Shown here one piece after another: positions 8,883-15,799 of a DNA stretch of 64,000 nucleotides. Position numbers and translations under genes: made by a program. Source of the stretch: Deinococcus betulae (lineage in GTDB: Bacteria > Deinococcota > Deinococci > Deinococcales > Deinococcaceae). Position 1 is the stretch's first letter. Each line of letters opens with the position of its first letter. Where the stretch lies: the NCBI RefSeq assembly GCF_020166395.1, contig NZ_JAIQXU010000001.1, positions 434,001 through 498,000 on the forward strand, written 5' to 3'. Under the pieces are notes generated by a model. That model worked only from the letters and a program-made list of their open reading frames with translations. It was not told the DNA's origin and did no database searches.

Positions 8883-9352
8883 CAGGGGAAGTAAACCTGA
8901 CTGACCTTCAAGACCCGCGTGCCGTCCAGTTGCAGGCGCACCGTCCTTTCCTGAAACGGCCAGCAGGGTTTCGAGTTGCCCTGCCACGACCCCACAAACT
9001 GGTTGAGAGGCACAGACCTGGAGACCACCGCTGAGGCGGCCGCATTCATGCACGACAGCTCAAAGGTGGTGCGGGCGTCTGTTTTCAGGGTGCGCAACTG
9101 CGAATTGACGTTGCGAATATAGATACCAGCGGGCACGCTGTTGTAAAAAGTCTCGGCATCTGGAAAGTACCCCAGGTCAACGGCGCGTGCGGCGTCTTTT
9201 GGCGTGTCAGAGAAGACCTCGACATAGTCCAGTGACATGGTCACGACCTTGCCCTGCACCTTGACTGCTTTCAGCACGGCGTACTGCGTGACCGGCGCCG
9301 CGACAGCAAAAGAGCCGACAGCCACCAGCATGAGTGCCACAAAATGGTTCAT
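8882..9352 (-). CDS. Small secreted protein of unknown function
   Basis: A 156-residue protein with an N-terminal signal peptide (MNHFVALMLVAVGSFAVAA). The mature part is mixed polar/beta with only two cysteines (ELSCMN and KPCWPF), which could form one disulfide. I do not recognise a family. The ATG at 9352 is chosen because it starts the signal peptide; the longer open frame runs into the divergent pcp gene. A TAGGCT box lies five bases upstream, so the transcript may be nearly leaderless. It is divergent from pcp, whose start is 46 bases away. Confidence 0.7.
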   Translation of the reverse strand: MNHFVALMLVAVGSFAVAAPVTQYAVLKAVKVQGKVVTMSLDYVEVFSDTPKDAARAVDLGYFPDAETFYNSVPAGIYIRNVNSQLRTLKTDARTTFELSCMNAAASAVVSRSVPLNQFVGSWQGNSKPCWPFQERTVRLQLDGTRVLKVSQVYFP

Positions 9353-9385
9353 AACTGAGCCTATCCTGCCTGACCTGCGGCCCTC

Positions 9386-9391
9386 TATCCT
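9386..9391 (+). promoter_or_regulatory. -10 box of a leaderless promoter for pcp
   Basis: TATCCT is followed by six bases and the pcp ATG, with no ribosome binding site. Confidence 0.45.
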
Positions 9392-9397
9392 CCGCCT

Positions 9398-10033
9398 ATG
9401 CCCACCCTCCTCCTGACCGGCTTTGAACCGTTTCATACCCATCCGGACAACCCCAGCGCCCAGGCGGCGCAGGCCCTTCACGGGCGTGTCTTAGGCAGCT
9501 GGCAGGTGGAATCGGCGCTGCTGCCGGTCGAGCCCCATGCGGCGGGGCGGCAGCTAGCTGGGCTGCTAGAGGCCCACCAGCCGGGGGCCGTCCTGCTGAC
9601 GGGCCTGGCGGCGGGGCGTCCGCAGCCCACGCTGGAACGGGTGGCCCTGAATGTCATGGACTTCAGCATCCCCGATAATTCCGGGCAGACCTACCGCGAC
9701 GCCCCCGCCGGCCCCGAAGGCAGCCCCGCTGCGTACCTCAGCACCTGGCCCCTGCGGGCCACCCTGGCAGCGTGGCGGGCCGCAGAGATTCCAGGGCATA
9801 TCTCGAACACAGCGGGCCTGTATGTCTGCAATTTTGTGCTGTACGCCGCGCTGCATGCGCTGGACAGAGGTGGCCGTGCTCACATTCCCTGCGGCTTTCT
9901 ACATGTCCCGGCCAACGCAGCGGTGGCGCTGGCCTGGCCCGAGGATCGCCCGCCACTGCCGTATTTGCCGCAGGTCGAGATTAACCGCGCGGTGGAAGTG
10001 GCGCTGGAGGCTATTACGCACAAAGGGGTTTAA
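9398..10033 (+). CDS. pcp: Pyrrolidone-carboxylate (pyroglutamyl) peptidase
   Basis: Cytoplasmic C15 cysteine peptidase that removes N-terminal pyroglutamate from peptides. The N-terminus LLTGFEPFHTHPDNPS is diagnostic. The catalytic triad can be read as Glu (LERVALNVMDFSIPDN), Cys (GLYVCNFVLYAALH) and His (CGFLHVPANA). The length of 211 residues is standard for the family. It is a single gene. Its end is 200 bases from the first CRISPR repeat, and this spacer is the likely CRISPR leader rather than a functional link between the two. Confidence 0.95.
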   Translation: MPTLLLTGFEPFHTHPDNPSAQAAQALHGRVLGSWQVESALLPVEPHAAGRQLAGLLEAHQPGAVLLTGLAAGRPQPTLERVALNVMDFSIPDNSGQTYRDAPAGPEGSPAAYLSTWPLRATLAAWRAAEIPGHISNTAGLYVCNFVLYAALHALDRGGRAHIPCGFLHVPANAAVALAWPEDRPPLPYLPQVEINRAVEVALEAITHKGV

Positions 10034-10233
10034 TGGTGCTTGGAGATCAGGCTGGGACAAATGGAGCGCTGCACCCCGCTCTGACGGATGCCGCCCAGGG
10101 TCAGAAGGCTCAAGCTGTCAGACTTTCATCGCAGGCCTGTTGAGCCGCGCCGCATGACAATGTGCTTTGAATCGGAAACCCTTTAAGGGACTACAGGGCG
10201 AGAACGCAGGTAAAATATGCGTGATTCCAGAGT
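10034..10233 (+). promoter_or_regulatory. Probable CRISPR leader
   Basis: The 200 bases between pcp and the first repeat contain no gene. The side is assigned as the leader because the repeats are uniform here and decay at the opposite end, and because the repeat orientation matches other type I-E arrays. A weak TAAAAT -10-like box lies at 10211-10216. The final 60 bases are more AT-rich than the surroundings. Confidence 0.5.
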
Positions 10234-13200
10234 GTTTTCCCCGTATGGGCGGGGATGTTCCGCGCCATCCTTCAGGCCGTCTTCGCTGACCTTGGTTTTC
10301 CCCGTATGGGCGGGGATGTTCCGAATGCTGTAGCCGCTGGGTTTCAGCGCGTCGAGTTTTCCCCGTATGGGCGGGGATGTTCCTCCGGGAACGTGGCCAT
10401 TGCCGCCATTGCCGTAGTTTTCCCCGTATGGGCGGGGATGTTCCGTGGCACGGGGACCATCACCATCCGGGACGAGGGTTTTCCCCGTATGGGCGGGGAT
10501 GTTCCTTAGCGAGGTGAACGACACCAAAAACAGCGCCGGTTTTCCCCGTATGGGCGGGGATGTTCCGCTCGTCAGCGATGATGACAGCGCCTCTCTCTGG
10601 TTTTCCCCGTATGGGCGGGGATGTTCCGAAGTGACCGAGGCGCAGGCGACTGAACTGATCGTTTTCCCCGTATGGGCGGGGATGTTCCTGCACCGTGCCG
10701 GCCCGGACCACCTCGTCTGGGGTTTTCCCCGTATGGGCGGGGATGTTCCGGAGCAGCGCAGTTCGCACGAGGCCTCCCTGACGTTTTCCCCGTATGGGCG
10801 GGGATGTTCCGACATCTCTGAGCGAGTGAGTAAAATGAACGGCGTTTTCCCCGTATGGGCGGGGATGTTCCGCCATGTTGCCACGAAATACCAGAGGACA
10901 CAGCGTTTTCCCCGTATGGGCGGGGATGTTCCGTAATGGCGCCTCTGGCGCCTCTGCCCTGGCTCGTTTTCCCCGTATGGGCGGGGATGTTCCGTTGATA
11001 ACGGCGCTTATGGACGGCCTGGCCGTGTTTTCCCCGTATGGGCGGGGATGTTCCGGAGCAGCAGCGAGGGTGCGCGCCAAGTAACGCGTTTTCCCCGTAT
11101 GGGCGGGGATGTTCCGCAGCGTTATCGGCTGGGCTTATCACACACAACGTTTTCCCCGTATGGGCGGGGATGTTCCGCATCCCACGTCCGATATAACGCC
11201 CAGCGCCTTGTTTTCCCCGTATGGGCGGGGATGTTCCGGTTTGTGGTTGTTTGGTGTGCATAGTCAGTGCGTTTTCCCCGTATGGGCGGGGATGTTCCGG
11301 CAAATTGACCATTACGCGCCCGACTTCAAATGTTTTCCCCGTATGGGCGGGGATGTTCCGTATATGGGTACGAAATAGAAATGCCCCCACTGGTTTTCCC
11401 CGTATGGGCGGGGATGTTCCGTGCGCTGGGCAGCTTCCAGTGCCAGGCGCTCGGTTTTCCCCGTATGGGCGGGGATGTTCCGCGGCCGTGGCCCACCCGC
11501 TCCAGGTCCTGAAAGTTTTCCCCGTATGGGCGGGGATGTTCCGGGCAGAGTTCAAGAGCGGTTCAGGCGCCCGAGGTTTTCCCCGTATGGGCGGGGATGT
11601 TCCGGCGCCACGCGGGGCATCAGCCGTTTCCTCCAGGTTTTCCCCGTATGGGCGGGGATGTTCCGCCCTTGAACGCCTCTGCTCGCCGCCTTGGACGGTT
11701 TTCCCCGTATGGGCGGGGATGTTCCGGACAAAACTGCATTCCGCAACGTAGACATTACGTTTTCCCCGTATGGGCGGGGATGTTCCGCGGCAGCAGAGGC
11801 GGCGGCAGACTTTGACCGAGTTTTCCCCGTATGGGCGGGGATGTTCCGAGCATGAAATGGGATGTACGGGATGTTCCGAAGAGGGCGAGTAGTGGCTCGT
11901 CTTCGAGCGCGTTTTCCCCGTATGGGCGGGGATGTTCCGGTTTTTGCCATGCGGTCTCACTTCCTTTTCTTGTTTTCCCCGTATGGGCGGGGATGTTCCG
12001 GTGCAGCTGGGCCTCTTGGGGGCGGTGCTGAGGTTTTCCCCGTATGGGCGGGGATATTCCGGGGGCTAGCATGCTGGTAGGAAAGAAAGTGCGGTTTTCC
12101 CCGTATGGGCGGGGATGTTCCTGCGTGTGGTGATATCTGGGCCTGCCCTGTTTGGTTTTCCCCGTATGGGCGGGGATGTTCCGGTCGCGGCGGCGGCGCT
12201 GGAAGGACTGACGGCGTTTTCCCCGTATGGGCGGGGATGTTCCGTGTTCCTGTTTCCACATCGTAACCAGAATCGTGTTTTCCCCGTATGGGCGGGGATG
12301 TTCCGGAGCGTTATGCCTGAACAGTCTGGCCCCCTCGGTTTTCCCCGTATGGGCGGGGATGTTCCGCGAAATTCCGACTTAAAGGCGTGTCGTTCGGAGT
12401 TTTCCCCGTATGGGCGGGGATGTTCCGCCGGCCTGGTCTAGCGTCGTGTTCAGTTGCTCGTTTTCCCCGTATGGGCGGGGATGTTCCGGAGCTGGCTGAG
12501 GCGTTCTACGAGGGCAACGAGTTTTCCCCGTATGGGCGGGGATGTTCCATTCCTCCATTTCCCATAGTCATGGCCTCCTTAGTTTTCCCCGTATGGGCGG
12601 GGATGTTCCGAATCTGAGCCACGGCAGGTTCCACGTTAGCTAGTTTTCCCCGTATGGGCGGGGATGTTCCGCCGAACTAGCCGAATTGGCTCAGGCGTGT
12701 GCCGTTTTCCCCGTATGGGCGGGGATGTTCCGCCTGAGCAGCTCCTGAAGGTCATCCCCACCACGTTTTCCCCGTATGGGCGGGGATGTTCCGCTGGACA
12801 CCACAGTGCTGCCACCCAGTGCGGCGTTTTCCCCGTATGGGCGGGGATGTTCCGATGTTCCGGGCGCGGCGGCGGGCGCGGGCGACGTTTTCCCCGTATG
12901 GGCGGGGATGTTCCGTGCCCCCCGTCCGCGTTGAAGAATCCCCCATCGTTTTCCCAGTATGGGCGGGGATGTTCCGACCATCTGGCGCGTGTTCTAGCTG
13001 CTCGTGAAGTTTTCCCCGTATGGGCGGGGATGTTCCTGCTGCCATCCATGCCGATGACGTAATGGGCGCGTTTTCCCCGTATGGGCGGGGATGTTCCGAC
13101 TGCCTTCGAGGACCGCCCCGTGGTCGAGTAGTTTTCCCCGTATGGGCGGGGATGTTCCGTTCATCCTGCTGCCCGGCATCGAGCTGACCTAGTTTTCCCC

Positions 13201-14501
13201 GTATGGGCGGGGATATTCCGCCAGTAGCTGACAATGAGCAAATTCTATTTTCGTTTTCCCCGTATGGGCGGGGATGTTCCGCGGCCCGGATTGCTGCTAT
13301 GGCCGAGGGGCTGGTTTTCCCCGTATGGGCGGGGATGTTCCGGGGCCAGCAAGCCCCCGGCCCCGGCACAGGGCGTTTTCCCCGTATGGGCGGGGATGTT
13401 CCGGCCGGGTTATCCCCGTGCCCTACAAAATCCGTGTTTTCCCCGTATGGGCGGGGATGTTCCGTCCCCCCCCTTTTGGGCTCCGCACGTCGCGGCGTTT
13501 TCCCCGTATGGGCGGGGATGTTCCGACCGACGCCGAGTTCCGCGCCCGTGTGCTGGCGTTTTCCCCGTATGGGCGGGGATGTTCCGCAGCTTGAAGGGGC
13601 TCTTCCCCCCGTCCTTCTGTTTTCCCCGTATGGGCGGGGATGTTCCACAGGCCGTAGATGGTGCCGGTCAGCACTGAAAGTTTTCCCCGTATGGGCGGGG
13701 ATGTTCCGAACGAGCGCGAGATTCAGGACCTGCAACTGGCGTTTTCCCCGTATGGGCGGGGATATTCCGTCGGCCAGCACCTCGCGGTCGTGCAGCCGGC
13801 GGTTTTCCCTGTATGGGCGGGGATGTTCCGCGGGGGTGACCTCACCCTCACCGGCCGCACCAGTTTTCCCCGTATGGGCGGGGATGTTCCGTCAGCGCGC
13901 CAGCCTTCGCGCTTCAGCGCCTCGTTTTCCCCGTATGGGCGGGGATGTTCCGACATCCTGAATCATGCGCTTAATGCTGTCCTGGTTTTCCCCGTGTGGG
14001 CGGGGATGTTCCGGGAATTAAATTCAGGCGCGAAACTTTGGCCGAGTTTTCCCCGTGTGGGCGGGGATGTTCCGCGTGGGCCAGGGCGTAGCTTTCCCAG
14101 AGCCTGGTTTTCCCCGTGTGGGCGTGGATGTTCCGCCTGTAGGCCAGAAAGAGTAATGGCGTACTGAGTTTTCCCCGTGTGGGCGGGGATGTTCCGACCA
14201 GCTCCCCGAACTTGGGCGCCTGGCCGTAGTTTTCCCCGTGTGGGCGGGGATGTTCCGGTGCCAGCCGCGCCTTCATGCCGTACCGCTTCGTTTTCCCCGT
14301 ATGGGCGGTGATGTTCCGAACTCGCGCAGCAGCGCCACGTTGCCTTCGGCGTTTTCCCCTTTTTGGAGAGAATGTTCCGCAGCTGGTTTACCGCACCACC
14401 ATCACGCGAGCATTTTCCCTGTGTAGGCTGAGATGTTCCAGTGACCAAGCCACTCACGAATCAGCCCCTACGATTTTTTCCGTATGAGCAGGAATATTCC
14501 C
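10234..14501 (+). CRISPR. Type I-E-like CRISPR array, about 70 repeats
   Basis: The 29-base repeat begins GTTTTCCCCG and ends CGGGGATGTTCCG. CCCCG and CGGGG form the stem and TATGGG the loop, as in type I-E arrays. Repeats recur every 61 bases, which gives 32-base spacers. Twenty-seven repeats lie in register from 10234 to 11820 and 43 from 11911 to 14473. The one irregular interval (91 bases) contains a repeat remnant. Repeats at 13985-14229 have G in place of A at position 12. The last three (14351, 14412, 14473) are strongly degenerate, marking the trailer end. Isolated variants occur: G24A at 12033, 13192 and 13741; C9A at 12948; C9T at 13802. No cas genes are in the window, so processing must depend on proteins encoded elsewhere. 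The long reading frames crossing this region in all frames (PRMGGDVP, NIPAHTGKT and similar) are artefacts of a stop-free repeat. Confidence 0.98.
11820..11910 (+). repeat. Fused CRISPR unit: deletion scar
   Basis: After the full repeat at 11820-11848 come 19 bases of spacer-like sequence, then GGGATGTTCCG, the last 11 bases of a repeat (11868-11878), then an exact 32-base spacer. This fits loss of 31 bases that joined the middle of one spacer to the middle of the next repeat. GGGATGT occurs on both sides and may have been the microhomology. Confidence 0.75.
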
Positions 14502-14564
14502 ATGCCATTTCTATAGCCGCGCCAGACAGTCAAACCTGCCTCCAGCCCAGCACCTCGCGGCCTG

Positions 14565-14867
14565 TTACGGAAACGGCGCGCGGCCGGGTTGCCAGTCTCC
14601 TCTTTCCCCTCCAGCCCAGTGCCACACCCCTTCACCCGCAGGAGCGGCCGCCAGCGCCGCCTTCACAGCCTCCAGTGACACGCGGCGGGCAAAACGGGTC
14701 CGGGCATGCCAGGCCGCCAGCGTCGCCTCGGGCTGAGTGGGACGCAGGCCCCGCAGCGCCGCGTGGGCGCGGTTAACCGCCAGATCAAACAGCGCCGGTG
14801 GAACAGCGCCGCCCGCCGCCTCACCCGCCGGGCTGGGGTCAGTCAGGAAGGGCTGCTCCTGGGGCAT
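14565..14867 (-). CDS. Small uncharacterised protein, end of the moxR operon
   Basis: A 100-residue, alanine-rich protein of no family I recognise. It has no signal peptide or membrane segment. The ATG at 14867 starts one base after the stop of the DinB-like gene, so it is likely the last gene of the five-gene operon. A conserved-looking motif RTRFARRVSLEAVKAAL lies in the C-terminal half. The stop is 63 bases from the degenerate end of the CRISPR array, and the operon and array converge. Confidence 0.5.
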   Translation of the reverse strand: MPQEQPFLTDPSPAGEAAGGAVPPALFDLAVNRAHAALRGLRPTQPEATLAAWHARTRFARRVSLEAVKAALAAAPAGEGVWHWAGGERGDWQPGRAPFP

Positions 14868-14868
14868 G

Positions 14869-15258
14869 TCAGGCCAGTCGGGGCCGGTTGGCCAGGGCGG
14901 CCATCTGCCCAGCGTGCCAGAGGGTATGGCGGGCCAGTGCACGCAGCAGCTCGGCCACCGTGGAGGTCGCGCCAGCATGATTCACGGAGAGCGAGAGGCT
15001 GCCCAGCGGCAGCGCCCTGACAGCCCCCACTTCCCAGGTCATCAGGCGGGTCAGGCCGGCGTCGGCAGGCGGCGCTGTGGTGCCAGTGACCGCCGACACG
15101 GCGGCCCAGACGTCCTGCTTCACGGCTGTCAGATGGGCGGCCAGCGCAGCAATCCGGGGGTGAGGCTGGCCGTCGGCCCTCGCCAGCGCTGCTCGTACGC
15201 TGTGGTCAGGAGCCTGGTTGGCCTCATCCAGCAGCGTGGCCAGCAGGTCTGGTGTCAT
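14869..15258 (-). CDS. DinB-like protein
   Basis: A 129-residue protein that resembles the DinB/YfiT-like four-helix-bundle family, whose members often bind a metal through three histidines. The closing helix ARHTLWHAGQMAAL has the family's HxxxH-GQ pattern, and a further histidine is in LSVNHAG. The N-terminal part (LLDEANQAPDHSVRAALARADG) is helical. The exact reaction is unknown; members act as thiol-dependent transferases or remain uncharacterised. Its start overlaps the stop of the upstream membrane protein gene (ATGA), so it belongs to the moxR operon. The call rests mainly on the C-terminal motif. Confidence 0.5.
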   Translation of the reverse strand: MTPDLLATLLDEANQAPDHSVRAALARADGQPHPRIAALAAHLTAVKQDVWAAVSAVTGTTAPPADAGLTRLMTWEVGAVRALPLGSLSLSVNHAGATSTVAELLRALARHTLWHAGQMAALANRPRLA

Positions 15259-15758
15259 GAGAGCCGGAACCCCTCGCCGTCGCGGGTCAGCCGGCCCAGG
15301 TCAAGCAGGTGGGCCGTGACCGCGCGCGCCTGCTCGTCATTCAGGGGGCTGGCGGCCCGTAAGTCGTCCAGGGTAAAACGGCCTCCGCGGCGGTGCGCCA
15401 GGCGGTACACCATGCGCTCCTGCACGTCGGGGCGGGCACTGCCCAGTTCACGGCGCGCAAAGGTGCGCCACACCAGATAAGCCACGACTGCGCCCAGCAG
15501 CAGCGCCAGCGGAATCAGGCTGGCGGCAAAGGCAGGGTCACCCACCCGCTCGCCCAGCGCGTGAAGCTGGGCCTGGGCGGCCGTGACCTCGGCCTCCGTG
15601 CCCGTTTCGCGCAGGCGGCGCAGCGCCCCGCGCGCCCGCAGGTAGGCCATGACGCCGCCCAGGTCGCCGCGCACATACAGGGCGCTGTAGGCGATCAGGG
15701 CCGACGAACACCCGGCAATGACCGCAAGGAAAAGCTTCTGGACATTCACGCCTTCCAT
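15255..15758 (-). CDS. Membrane protein with C-terminal winged-helix-like domain
   Basis: A 167-residue protein with one hydrophobic segment at the N-terminus (about residues 8-28) and another in the middle (about 82-97). They bracket a helical, charged region (LRARGALRRLRETGTEAEVTAAQAQL). The last 60 residues (ERMVYRLAHRRGGRFTLDDLRAASPLNDEQARAVTAHLLDLGRLTRDGEGFRLS) look like a small winged-helix domain. I know no named family for the combination. It lies 41 bases behind the DUF58-transglutaminase gene and overlaps the DinB-like gene by four bases, so it should be co-transcribed with moxR. Confidence 0.6.
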   Translation of the reverse strand: MEGVNVQKLFLAVIAGCSSALIAYSALYVRGDLGGVMAYLRARGALRRLRETGTEAEVTAAQAQLHALGERVGDPAFAASLIPLALLLGAVVAYLVWRTFARRELGSARPDVQERMVYRLAHRRGGRFTLDDLRAASPLNDEQARAVTAHLLDLGRLTRDGEGFRLS

Positions 15759-15799
15759 GCTAAGGGAGGCCCGCCGGAAAAGACGGTGAGCCTCCTCCT

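Noticed and set aside
10033..10234. pcp as a functional partner of the CRISPR array
   Set aside because: Pyroglutamyl peptidase has no known link to CRISPR systems; it is a single housekeeping gene that happens to flank the leader.
10183..14457. Many long overlapping reading frames with repeated motifs such as NIPAHTGKT, EHPRPYGEN, GTSPPIRGK and PRMGGDVP
   Set aside because: They are translations of the CRISPR repeat, which has no stop in any frame; the 61-base period shifts the frame at each unit. They are not repeat proteins.
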